From Anaerolineaceae bacterium UBA1363 (lineage in GTDB: Bacteria > Chloroflexota > Anaerolineae > Anaerolineales > Anaerolineaceae), in contig DBRR01000013.1 of NCBI GenBank assembly GCA_002306055.1, positions 1-22,537 of the forward strand: 22,537 nt of DNA, in the 5' to 3' direction. The notes under the pieces were generated by a model that saw only the letters and a program-made list of their open reading frames with translations, ran no database searches and was not told where the DNA came from. The position numbers were made by a program, and so were the translations under genes. Of the stretch, positions 7,131 through 14,898 are shown in pieces. Position 1 is the stretch's first letter, and every line of letters starts with the position of its first letter.

Positions 7131-7613
7131 ATGCAGAGCAAGCAGGAAAAATTAATTGAACAACTCAACCAATTCGCTGTCATGATGATGCACATCAACA
7201 TGATCTACAACACGCAACTCATGCAGGAGTACGATCTTTCCTTTACGCATCTCAACAGTCTTTTTAATATCCATCGCGCTGGCTGCACGAACATTCACTG
7301 CCTCGCTGAGCACCTGGGTGTCACCAAAGCTGCTGTCTCGCAGATGATTGACCGGCTGGTTGACTCAGGCCTGATTTCCCGTCAGGAGGCGCCAATGGAC
7401 AGGCGCAGCAAGCGGATCTGCCTGAGCGAGACCGGCAAGAGCCTGGTGCAAAAAGCCTTCCTAGCGCGCCAAAAATGGGTGCCAAACCTGGCTGCCAGCC
7501 TGACGGAGTCGCAACAAGAGCAGGCTTGCCAGATCTTTGAGACCGTAAACGAAAAGCTCAGACAAATCCAGAAAGGACTAAATCCCGAAATATCGAGAAA
7601 TAAACCATGTTAA
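7131..7613 (+). CDS. MarR-family transcriptional regulator
   Basis: 160 residues, typical MarR size. Helices 1-2 at the N-terminus precede a winged helix-turn-helix at about 54-105 (IHCLAEHLGVTKAAVSQMID, recognition helix near 65-77). The wing contains D90-R91-R92 in MDRRSKRICL, the MarR signature. The C-terminal helix completes the dimer interface. The start at 7131 has a weak site (AAGGCAGG) about 7 bases upstream. The end overlaps the next gene by seven bases, so it is translationally coupled to the ABC exporter. It probably represses the operon and is released by a ligand the transporter exports; the ligand cannot be read from sequence. Confidence 0.92.
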   Translation: MQSKQEKLIEQLNQFAVMMMHINMIYNTQLMQEYDLSFTHLNSLFNIHRAGCTNIHCLAEHLGVTKAAVSQMIDRLVDSGLISRQEAPMDRRSKRICLSETGKSLVQKAFLARQKWVPNLAASLTESQQEQACQIFETVNEKLRQIQKGLNPEISRNKPC

Positions 7614-9847
7614 GACTTAAGAAATACTACCTACCTTATTTAAAGTTAATCCTGCCAGCAATACTATTCGTGCTGGTCGTCGCGTGGAGCGATCTGCAAT
7701 TGCCAGATTATCTCTCCGACATTGTTAATGTTGGCATCCAGCAGAAAGGCGTTGAATCCGGCGCCCCAGTGGTTTTGAGTGAGAGTACTTTCCAGAACAT
7801 CGGCAAACTCTACCCAGATGAGCAGGCAAAATTACTGCAATATTACGAACTGGTTTCACCAGGCAGCCCACAATCCGAATCCCTCGCAGCAGATTTCCCC
7901 AAAGCTGCAGAAGAGGCAGTCTATGCTCTGAAGCCGCTCGACGAGGGAGAGGAACTGATAGTGGAAAACCTGATTTCCAAACCGCTGGTTTTACTGCAAA
8001 GCGTGACCATGATCCAGGAGAATCCTGAACTGGCAACACAAATGCTTGGGGAGAGTTTTCCGCTTGACCCTAGCCTGCTCAGCAGTGGGCAGGACCTGTT
8101 AAGTTTGATCTCGATGATGCCTCAGGCACAACGGGCTCAGTTACTTGACAGCGTCAATCAGCACCTGACCTCGCTTGAAGGAACCATCCTGCATCAAATC
8201 ACTGTCTCTGCCATTACCAGCGAGTATTCCTCCCTGGGCGCAGACACCGGACGTTTTCAAACCAATTACATCCTGCGCATCGGTGCGCAAATGCTGGTTG
8301 TTTCCCTGTTGAGTTTGGTTGCTTCCATAGTAGTCAGCTATTTGGCTTCACTCAGTTCGGCCAGCATTGCCAGGGACATCCGTTCCGGTGTTTTCCACAA
8401 AGTAACAGATTTCAGCAACGCAGAGTTTGAAAGTTTTTCCACTGCTTCGCTCATCACCCGCACCACCAATGATGTTGACCAGGTTCGGATGGCAATCTTT
8501 ATGCTGATTCGCATGGGCTTCCAGGCTCCTCTTATTGGCGGCTTGGGAATCGTGCGCGCCCTCGAAAAAAGCCCGGGTATGTGGTGGACAATCGCATTGA
8601 TCGTCGGGGTTTTGATGGTAGTAATCATTGCCCTCTTTGCGATTGTCGTCCCACGCTTTGAACGCATCCAGGCCTTTATTGACAGACTCAACCTCGTTAT
8701 GCGCGAGAACCTTTCGGGCCTCATGGTTGTCAGAGCTTTCAACAAACAGCACTATGAAGAAGAACGGTTTGACGTCGCCAACAAGGATTTGACGAGCAAT
8801 ATGCTCTATATCGGACGCGCGATAGCCTTCATATTTCCCGCTATGAACCTGATCATGATAGGAGGCCAGGTCTTTATCATCTGGATCGGGGCGGGCATCA
8901 TAGCCCAATCCAGCATGCAGGTCGGCGACCTGATTGCCTTCATGCAATACGCGATGCAGATCATGTTTTCCTTTTTGATTCTTTCGATGCTCTTTATTTT
9001 CATCCCGCGCGCCAACGTTTCTGCCAACCGCATTGCGGATGTGCTCGAGAAAACAGTTTCCATCACCGATCCAGCCGAACCGGTTGCCTTCGAGCAACCC
9101 GTGAAGGGTGTGGTGGAGTTTCATGATGTTGATTTCCGCTATCCAGATGCTGAAGAGGACATGCTGCACGATGTCAGTTTTAAGGCAGACCCCGGCAAAG
9201 TAACTGCGATTATTGGTTCAACTGGCAGTGGAAAATCCACACTCATCAACCTCCTGCCGCGCTTTTTCGATGTGAGCAAGGGCAAGATCACGATTGATGA
9301 TATTGACATTCGCGATGTGCCTCTAACCACTTTGCGGGATCAAATTGGTTTTGCGCCGCAACGAGGGCTGCTCTTTAGCGGCACCGTTGCAAGCAACTTG
9401 CAAGTCGCAAAACCCGACGCCACCGAAGAAGAGATGCGCGAGGTCATCACGATTGCCCAGGCAGCTGATTTCGTTTTGAATGGCGAAGACGGACTGAATA
9501 TGCCCATCGCGCAAGGCGGCGAAAATGTTTCAGGCGGTCAGCGGCAGCGCCTTTCGATAGCGCGTGCTATCATCAAACCGCGCCCGATCTATATTTTTGA
9601 TGACAGTTTCTCGGCCTTGGACTTCAAGACTGACGCAGCCCTGCGCAGTGCACTCCGACCAAGGATTGCAAATAGCACATTTATCATTATCACCCAGCGC
9701 ATTTCAACTGCCAAAAACGCAGATCAGATTATCGTACTTGATAACGGGAGGGTTGTGGGCAAAGGAAGCCATCACGAACTGATGACCGACTGCAATACTT
9801 ACCAGGAAATTGCGAACTCCCAGTTGAGCGCGGAGGAGTTAGCATGA
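7607..9847 (+). CDS. ABC exporter half-transporter, degenerate-site subunit, with large extracellular insertion
   Basis: 746 residues, about 150 longer than a usual half-exporter. TM1 lies at about 10-30. A polar stretch of some 185 residues (31-218) precedes TM2, so an unusually large external domain sits between TM1 and TM2. The remaining membrane helices follow, then the nucleotide domain. Walker A is GSTGSGKST (537-545), the Q-loop Q585, and the signature VSGGQ (641-645) is intact. Walker B ends D665-D666, with Asp in place of the catalytic Glu. The H-loop carries Gln697 instead of His (TQRIS). These losses mark the degenerate-site partner of a heterodimer such as TM287/288 or LmrCD. It overlaps marR by 7 bases and its partner by 4. 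Substrate unknown; drug or lipid export is typical of the class. Confidence 0.93.
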   Translation: MLRLKKYYLPYLKLILPAILFVLVVAWSDLQLPDYLSDIVNVGIQQKGVESGAPVVLSESTFQNIGKLYPDEQAKLLQYYELVSPGSPQSESLAADFPKAAEEAVYALKPLDEGEELIVENLISKPLVLLQSVTMIQENPELATQMLGESFPLDPSLLSSGQDLLSLISMMPQAQRAQLLDSVNQHLTSLEGTILHQITVSAITSEYSSLGADTGRFQTNYILRIGAQMLVVSLLSLVASIVVSYLASLSSASIARDIRSGVFHKVTDFSNAEFESFSTASLITRTTNDVDQVRMAIFMLIRMGFQAPLIGGLGIVRALEKSPGMWWTIALIVGVLMVVIIALFAIVVPRFERIQAFIDRLNLVMRENLSGLMVVRAFNKQHYEEERFDVANKDLTSNMLYIGRAIAFIFPAMNLIMIGGQVFIIWIGAGIIAQSSMQVGDLIAFMQYAMQIMFSFLILSMLFIFIPRANVSANRIADVLEKTVSITDPAEPVAFEQPVKGVVEFHDVDFRYPDAEEDMLHDVSFKADPGKVTAIIGSTGSGKSTLINLLPRFFDVSKGKITIDDIDIRDVPLTTLRDQIGFAPQRGLLFSGTVASNLQVAKPDATEEEMREVITIAQAADFVLNGEDGLNMPIAQGGENVSGGQRQRLSIARAIIKPRPIYIFDDSFSALDFKTDAALRSALRPRIANSTFIIITQRISTAKNADQIIVLDNGRVVGKGSHHELMTDCNTYQEIANSQLSAEELA

Positions 9848-11766
9848 ACCAGCAACCAAACCAAAAACCTATCCAAACCGATCCTAAGAACCCCTTCGCC
9901 AACAGTCAAGCCAAGAAGGTGGATACAATGGCAAGACCTCTTCGAGGTGGAGGAGGTAGAGGGGGCAGGTTGATGCCGGGTGAGAAACCGCGCGACTTCA
10001 AAGGCAGCATGAAGCAGCTGATCAGCTACCTTGGACCCTACCGTTGGTCTGTCTTGCTGATGCTTCTAATGGCTGCCGGCGGCACCGTCTTCTCAATTTT
10101 TGGACCGCGCACGCTGGGCGAGGCAATCACTGAGCTTTACGCCGGTGTTTTACGCATGGTTCAGGGCGACCCACTGGGTATTGACCTTACCGCGATTGGG
10201 GCGATCCTCGTTCGCGTGCTGCTACTTTATGTTATTTCATCGGTCCTCAGCCTGGTTCAGGGCTTTATCATGACCAGAATTTCTGCCAACATCACATACA
10301 AGATGCGCCAGGAAATCTCACATAAGGTCAACCGACTGCCGCTCAGTTACTTCGACCGGGTTACCCAGGGAGAGGTGCTTTCGCGAGTCACCAATGACGT
10401 TGATGTCATCAGCAACACGCTCAATCAGAGTCTCTCGGAAATCATCACCTCCGTCACCCGCATCATCGGCGTGCTAATCATGATGTTTTCCATCAGCCTC
10501 AGCATGACCCTCATCGGCCTTATTATGGTGCCATTGGTCATGATTGTTGTACGGTTGATTGTAAGTAAATCGCAAGTGTATTTCCGCCTTCAGCAGGAGT
10601 ATCTCGGCCACATTGAGGGTCATGTTGAAGAAATGTATGGCGGGCATTTGATCTTGAAGGCGTATAACGGCGAACAAGGCAGCATAGAGCACTTTGAAAC
10701 TCTAAATAAAACCCTCTTTACCAGTGCCTGGCGCTCTCAATTCCTCTCCAACATGATCATGCCGATCACACGCTTCTTCGGCAATCTTGGTTACGTCGCT
10801 GTTGCGATCCTGGGAGGCTACCTGACTATTCAAAACCGCCTGAGTATCGGAGACATACAGGCTTTCATTCAGTATCTGCGTTCATTCCAACAACCCTTGA
10901 TACAGGTGGCCAACATCGCCAACGTCCTCCAGCAGACAGCGGCTGCGGCAGAACGCGTCTTCGAGTTTCTCAATGAAAATGAGATGGAACCCGATCCTGC
11001 AAATGCTGTAACCCTCGAAAAAGTCCGGGGCAAAGTAGAATTCCGGAATGTGTGGTTCGGCTATAACCCTGGCGAATATGTCATCAAGAATTTCTCAATG
11101 GTCGTTGAACCCGGGCAAAAAGTTGCAATCGTCGGTCCAACTGGCGCCGGCAAAACCACGCTGGTCAAATTGCTGATGCGCTTCTATGACATCGACCGCG
11201 GTGAAATTCTGATCGACGATGTCAACATCAAGGATATGACCAGCGAAAACCTCCGCAGCCATATGGCTATGGTGCTCCAGAATACCTGGCTATTTAACGG
11301 AACCATCCGCGAAAACATCCGCTATGGTCGGCAGGATGCCAGCGATGAGGAAGTAGTTCATGCGGCGGATATGGCTTATGCCGACCACTTCACCCGCACG
11401 CTTCCGGGCGGCTACGACATGGTTCTGAATGAAGAAGCCTCCAACGTCTCTGCCGGTCAGAAACAGCTCCTGACCATTGCGCGCGCTGTGTTGGCTGACC
11501 CGACCATCCTGATTTTGGACGAAGCTACCAGTTCGGTCGACACTCGCACCGAGGTGCTGATCCAGAAAGCCATGGATAAGCTGATGGTTGGTCGTACCAG
11601 TTTTATCATTGCTCATCGTCTTTCCACCATTCGCAATGCTGATCGCATTTTGGTGATACGCGATGGCAATATCGTAGAACAAGGGAGCCACGAGGAATTG
11701 CTGGCACGCCACGAGTTCTATTATGAGCTCTACCAAAGCCAGTTCCTGTTGCCGGTTGAGGCATAA
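9844..11766 (+). CDS. ABC exporter half-transporter, catalytic-site subunit
   Basis: 640 residues. A polar, Gly/Arg-rich N-terminal extension of about 55 residues (RPLRGGGGRGGR at 32-43) leads into six membrane helices and a nucleotide domain. Walker A is GPTGAGKTT (431-439), Q-loop Q479, Walker B D559 followed by the catalytic E560, and H-loop H591. The signature is VSAGQ (535-539) rather than VSGGQ. The intact Walker B and His with an altered signature are the exact mirror of the upstream subunit. Together they give one working and one degenerate ATP site. The start overlaps the upstream stop as ATGA, indicating strict coupling and equal synthesis. A terminator-like hairpin follows. Confidence 0.94.
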   Translation: MNQQPNQKPIQTDPKNPFANSQAKKVDTMARPLRGGGGRGGRLMPGEKPRDFKGSMKQLISYLGPYRWSVLLMLLMAAGGTVFSIFGPRTLGEAITELYAGVLRMVQGDPLGIDLTAIGAILVRVLLLYVISSVLSLVQGFIMTRISANITYKMRQEISHKVNRLPLSYFDRVTQGEVLSRVTNDVDVISNTLNQSLSEIITSVTRIIGVLIMMFSISLSMTLIGLIMVPLVMIVVRLIVSKSQVYFRLQQEYLGHIEGHVEEMYGGHLILKAYNGEQGSIEHFETLNKTLFTSAWRSQFLSNMIMPITRFFGNLGYVAVAILGGYLTIQNRLSIGDIQAFIQYLRSFQQPLIQVANIANVLQQTAAAAERVFEFLNENEMEPDPANAVTLEKVRGKVEFRNVWFGYNPGEYVIKNFSMVVEPGQKVAIVGPTGAGKTTLVKLLMRFYDIDRGEILIDDVNIKDMTSENLRSHMAMVLQNTWLFNGTIRENIRYGRQDASDEEVVHAADMAYADHFTRTLPGGYDMVLNEEASNVSAGQKQLLTIARAVLADPTILILDEATSSVDTRTEVLIQKAMDKLMVGRTSFIIAHRLSTIRNADRILVIRDGNIVEQGSHEELLARHEFYYELYQSQFLLPVEA

Positions 11767-11790
11767 AGGATTGGGTTAAAAATCGTTATC

Positions 11791-11818
11791 ATGGCGCAGG
11801 GTAAAAATCCTGCGCCAT
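11791..11818 (+). terminator. Terminator-like hairpin after the ABC operon
   Basis: ATGGCGCAGG (11791-11800) pairs exactly with CCTGCGCCAT (11809-11818) around an A-rich 8-base loop, followed by TTGATT. The stem is strong but the T-run short. It lies 25 bases after the second ABC gene and 48 before the glucosidase. Confidence 0.65.
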
Positions 11819-11865
11819 TTGATTAAGTACGGGTAAAATTATCGAAACGTTTTTTGGAGACCAGC

Positions 11866-13191
11866 ATGCCAAGAGCTACCTTTACATTTCCTGGCGGATT
11901 CCTGTGGGGCACCGCCACCTCTGCACACCAAGTGGAGGGTAATAATCTGAACAATGATTGGTGGGCATGGGAGCAGCAGGAAGGCCGCATATTAAATGGC
12001 GACCGGTCCGGCAGGGCTTGCGACTGGTGGGCCGGGCGTTGGCGCGAGGACTTTGACCGCGCTCACGAAACGTACCAAAACGCGCATCGCCTTTCCGTGG
12101 AATGGTCCCGCATCCAGCCCGAACCCGACCGCTGGGACGAAAGCGCGCTCGACCGCTACCGCCAGATGCTGCTTGGGCTCAAAGAACGCAATATGGTGGC
12201 GATGGTCACGCTCCATCATTTCACCAATCCGCTGTGGCTGGTGGAGATGGGAGGGTGGGAAAACGAAGCCACTATTGACCTCTTCGCGGCATTTTCCCGC
12301 AGGGTGGTGGAAGCCCTGGGAAGCCACTGTAGCCTTTGGATCACACTCAACGAGCCAAACGTTTATATGAATGGTGGATACCTGGGCGGAGGCTTTCCGC
12401 CGGGCAAAAATGACCTCAAAACTGCTCTTAAGGTACTCAGCAACTTGGTCAAAGGTCATGCGGCAGCGTATCAGGCCATCCACGAGGTGCAAAGTGAAGC
12501 ACAGGTAGGCGTTGCGCATAATTGGCGCGGCTTTCTGCCCGCTAATGGCAATCCGCTCACCCGCTACAGCACAAATCTTTTCAATAAAGTGTTTAATGAA
12601 GCTTTTCCTCAGGCTTTGGTCACAGGCAAGTTCGATGCCGTTTTCCTCAAGGAGGATATTTCCCAAGCCAGGAATACCCAGGATTTCATCGGACTGAATT
12701 ATTACACCCGCGATCTGATCCGTTTTGACCTTGGAAAGCGGGCGGAGATGTTCACCCAGCGGTCCTACCCCAAAAGCGCGGAACTTTCGGAAACTGGATT
12801 TTTGAATAATGACCCCGAAGGTTTCAAGGCATGCATCAAATGGGGGGCGCAATTTGGAAAGCCGATTTATATCACCGAGAACGGCGCCGAAGATAGTAAA
12901 GACGTCTTCAGACGCAAATACTTACTGCAGCACCTTCACGCTTTGTGGCATATGGTCAACCATAACATCCCGGTAAAGGGTTATTTTCACTGGAGCCTGG
13001 TGGATAACTTCGAATGGGAACGGGGCTGGAGCCAGCGGTTTGGACTTTGGGGGCTTGACCCTGCCACGCAGCTGCGCACCAGGCGCAAAAGCGTGGACCT
13101 CTACGCGGATATATGCCGCACGAACAGCATCACATCCGAAACTGTCGAGAAGTATTGCCCGGAGATTTACGACCGGATTTATCCGGTTTAA
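11866..13191 (+). CDS. Glycoside hydrolase family 1 beta-glucosidase-like enzyme
   Basis: 441 residues, the usual GH1 barrel length. It should hydrolyse beta-glucosides or related beta-glycosides in the cytoplasm, as no signal peptide is present. The barrel opens with FLWGTATSAHQVEG (12-25, Q22 contacts the sugar). The acid/base is E163 in TLNEPN and the nucleophile E338 in YITENG. The C-terminal HWSLVDNFEWERGW carries E384-W385, as in beta-glucosidases and not the phospho-specific enzymes. The start ATG at 11866 has GGAGA 5 bases upstream; a TTG at 11854 is in frame but inside that site. It stands alone between the ABC terminator and a repeat-rich gap. The true sugar specificity is not readable from sequence. 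Confidence 0.92.
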   Translation: MPRATFTFPGGFLWGTATSAHQVEGNNLNNDWWAWEQQEGRILNGDRSGRACDWWAGRWREDFDRAHETYQNAHRLSVEWSRIQPEPDRWDESALDRYRQMLLGLKERNMVAMVTLHHFTNPLWLVEMGGWENEATIDLFAAFSRRVVEALGSHCSLWITLNEPNVYMNGGYLGGGFPPGKNDLKTALKVLSNLVKGHAAAYQAIHEVQSEAQVGVAHNWRGFLPANGNPLTRYSTNLFNKVFNEAFPQALVTGKFDAVFLKEDISQARNTQDFIGLNYYTRDLIRFDLGKRAEMFTQRSYPKSAELSETGFLNNDPEGFKACIKWGAQFGKPIYITENGAEDSKDVFRRKYLLQHLHALWHMVNHNIPVKGYFHWSLVDNFEWERGWSQRFGLWGLDPATQLRTRRKSVDLYADICRTNSITSETVEKYCPEIYDRIYPV

Positions 13192-13205
13192 CTTTGCCTG
13201 TGGCT

Positions 13206-13396
13206 GGATTGCATTAGCTGGAGACCTTCGGTCAATTCGCGTGCGCGGTCTGGAGACCGGCACGAACAATCTCGTCATCGCGAGCTTCTTTTGCGCCTGT
13301 GCCCGCGAAGCAGGGTATGGCGATCTGCCTTTTAATCAGCTAATCTGGAGACCTTCGGTCAGTTCGCGTGCCCGGTCTGGAGACCGGCACGATCGG
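13206..13396. repeat. Second locus of the 5.8-kb dispersed repeat, two spaced copies
   Basis: GGAGACCTTCGGTCA at 13220-13234 and 13347-13361, and GGTCTGGAGACCGG at 13247-13260 and 13374-13387, repeat with a 127-base period. The segment 13264-13285 also matches the AATCTCGTCATCGCGAGC block of the 5795-5996 repeat. The extra 26 bases per period relative to the 101-bp form lie in the GCGAGC..GCGAAGC part. The second copy is cut off after GGCACGATC. It lies directly after the glucosidase stop. Confidence 0.8.
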
Positions 13397-13418
13397 GATG
13401 GCAGTTTGTGTAGGGCGC

Positions 13419-13471
13419 GATTGGAAGCACTGTATAATCCCTCATGCAGAAACCTTGGTGTGCTTCCAATC
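13419..13471. repeat. Inverted repeat with 12-bp perfect arms
   Basis: GATTGGAAGCAC (13419-13430) and GTGCTTCCAATC (13460-13471) are exact reverse complements, 29 bases apart. The left arm follows a TGTAGGGCGC motif like those at the ends of the other palindromes. No coding region is supported here. Confidence 0.8.
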
Positions 13472-13535
13472 CGCCATCACACCATCGATCATTCGCAATA
13501 AACAAGCCTTGCTCCCCAAATTACTATCATCGGCG

Positions 13536-13587
13536 GATTGAGGGCACAATACGCTCGTTCATCAAATCGATCAAGGTGCCCTCAATC
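13536..13587. repeat. Inverted repeat with 12-bp perfect arms
   Basis: GATTGAGGGCAC (13536-13547) and GTGCCCTCAATC (13576-13587) are exact reverse complements, 28 bases apart. The right arm runs into TCGCCCTAC, and a second CTCGCCCTAC copy follows at about 13607-13617. Confidence 0.8.
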
Positions 13588-13651
13588 TCGCCCTACTTGC
13601 ACTTCGTCTCGCCCTACGAAAAAATGTGCTCGCAAAATAGGAGAAGCGCAG

Positions 13652-13822
13652 GTAGGGTGGGTTGGCGTCACAAAGCCTATGCAGGAGCACACCGGGTTGT
13701 AGCCTACCCACCGCAGCACAAGGAAATTGATTCATCAACGCTGCACGAAAAGATTTTTTTTGGTGGGTTGGCTATTTCAATGTTCAGACAGGGCAAGATA
13801 CTCTGACGCCAATCCACCCTAC
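13652..13822. repeat. Nested inverted-repeat element of 171 bp, MITE-like
   Basis: The outer 19-base arms (13652-13670 and 13804-13822) are reverse complements with one mismatch, running GTAGGGTGGG... to ...CCACCCTAC. Inside, AGCCTACCCACC (about 13700-13711) and GGTGGGTTGGCT (about 13763-13774) form a second inverted pair with one mismatch. There is no coding capacity and no clear target-site duplication. The shape suggests a small non-autonomous mobile element or structured repeat. The flanking stretch to 13979 holds nothing else I can support. Confidence 0.6.
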
Positions 13823-13979
13823 AAAGATATCGTGTTTATGTGTAAAAGTATTGAGCAGATTGCTGCGTCGCTTTGCTTCTCGCAGGACGGCATCCCAAAA
13901 AATTATCATTCCACTCTTTATCTATCGGTTGGCGCGTTTCTTGCAACATATCAAGCAGGTTTATTGGAAGGAGTTCATC

Positions 13980-14750
13980 ATGTCCGGACTACTTATCGGT
14001 TTTTTCAAACAATTTTTCCTCCCCCTGGGGTTTATTGCCCTGTTACTAATCATCACCCTCTTCCTGATCAAAAAACATCCCAAAACAGCAACCTGGTTGG
14101 TTTTGATTTGCGTTGTCATTGTTGGCGTGTTTGGTAATCCGATCTTCTCGACCTTCTTCACCCGCTCAATGGAATGGCGCCATATGCCTGTTACCACTGG
14201 CACCCAAGCAGATGCCATCCTTGTGCTCGCCCAGGGCACCCTGCCCGCAGATACCCCACGCCAGCGTGTGGAAGTCCAGGAACAGGCAGACCGCCTGCTC
14301 TATGCTGCCACACTTTACCAGCAGCAAGCCGCACCCCTCATCATCATCAGCGGGGATTACATCCAGACTGCTTCTGCCCGCACGCTTCTCCTTGAACTCG
14401 GCGTGCCGGCTGAGGCTATCCAGGTTCAGGACCAGGCCAAAAACATGCGTGAAGATGCCGCACTTTGCGCGCCAATCCTGGCATTACAAAACATCAAACA
14501 TATCCTGCTGGTCACTTCTGCCATCCAGATGGACCGCGCCTACTTCGTGTTCCGCCAACTCGGCATCGAGGTCACGCCCGCTCCCGCTGACTACCATGTC
14601 AGCCTTCAGGACTGGCAGACCCTGACTGCCTGGGACTGGCGCAACACCATCACCAAGCTCATGCCCACCACCCAGGCTTTTGACCAGTCGGCAGCGGTGC
14701 TTTGGGAGTATGTGGGGTTGGCGTTCTATCGCATAATAGCGATCTTCTAA
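13980..14750 (+). CDS. YdcF/ElyC/SanA-like (DUF218) membrane protein with altered motifs
   Basis: 256 residues. Two hydrophobic segments (about 12-30 and 37-55) precede a DUF218 alpha/beta domain (77-205), the same layout as E. coli ElyC, which affects envelope polymer synthesis. The family strands are visible as ADAILVLAQG, APLIIISGD, NMREDA and ILLVTSAIQMDRA. Several positions usually conserved are changed: the Gly-rich first loop reads AQG, SGG reads SGD, NT.ED reads NMRED, and the His of the H..RA motif is Q183. Either it is a divergent branch or its activity is altered. The start at ATG 13980 is set by GGAAGGAG at 13966-13973; in-frame upstream codons fall in repeat DNA. Two hairpins follow the stop. 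Confidence 0.8.
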   Translation: MSGLLIGFFKQFFLPLGFIALLLIITLFLIKKHPKTATWLVLICVVIVGVFGNPIFSTFFTRSMEWRHMPVTTGTQADAILVLAQGTLPADTPRQRVEVQEQADRLLYAATLYQQQAAPLIIISGDYIQTASARTLLLELGVPAEAIQVQDQAKNMREDAALCAPILALQNIKHILLVTSAIQMDRAYFVFRQLGIEVTPAPADYHVSLQDWQTLTAWDWRNTITKLMPTTQAFDQSAAVLWEYVGLAFYRIIAIF

Positions 14751-14760
14751 ATTGGTAAAA

Positions 14761-14826
14761 TCGCTGACCCTCTATCAGCGACAAAACTTCCGCAAAAAGT
14801 CTGCCAACCGTTCGGTTGGCAGACTT
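14761..14826. terminator. Two adjacent hairpins after the DUF218 gene
   Basis: TCGCTGA/TCAGCGA (14761-14767 and 14775-14781) and a perfect 13-bp stem (14797-14809 with 14814-14826, loop GTTC). The second is strong but followed only by TTGATT on the + strand. Reading the minus strand, it is followed by five T, a better terminator in that direction although no minus-strand gene precedes it. It probably separates the DUF218 gene from the serpins. Confidence 0.6.
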
Positions 14827-14898
14827 GATTAAGCCCCTAACGGAACTTTACAGCGCTTAAAACCGTCACTAATAAGAACCTTTTTCAGGAGGAACCTA

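Noticed and set aside
8348..9169. Minus-strand open frame of 273 codons inside the first ABC gene
   Set aside because: The His/Asp/Asn-rich translation is what antisense of a membrane-protein gene gives, and the + strand frame is a clear ABC exporter.
11992..12852. Minus-strand open frame of 286 codons inside the glucosidase gene
   Set aside because: It is antisense to catalytic GH1 sequence and has no recognisable domain or start signal.
13851..13979. Longer start for the DUF218 protein
   Set aside because: The added residues are Arg-rich and derive from DNA next to the repeats, while ATG 13980 has a strong GGAAGGAG and begins directly before the first membrane span.
13444..14137. Overlapping + strand open frames in the repeat-rich gap
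   Set aside because: They run through inverted repeats and into the DUF218 gene out of frame. The composition is not protein-like and no ribosome sites are seen.
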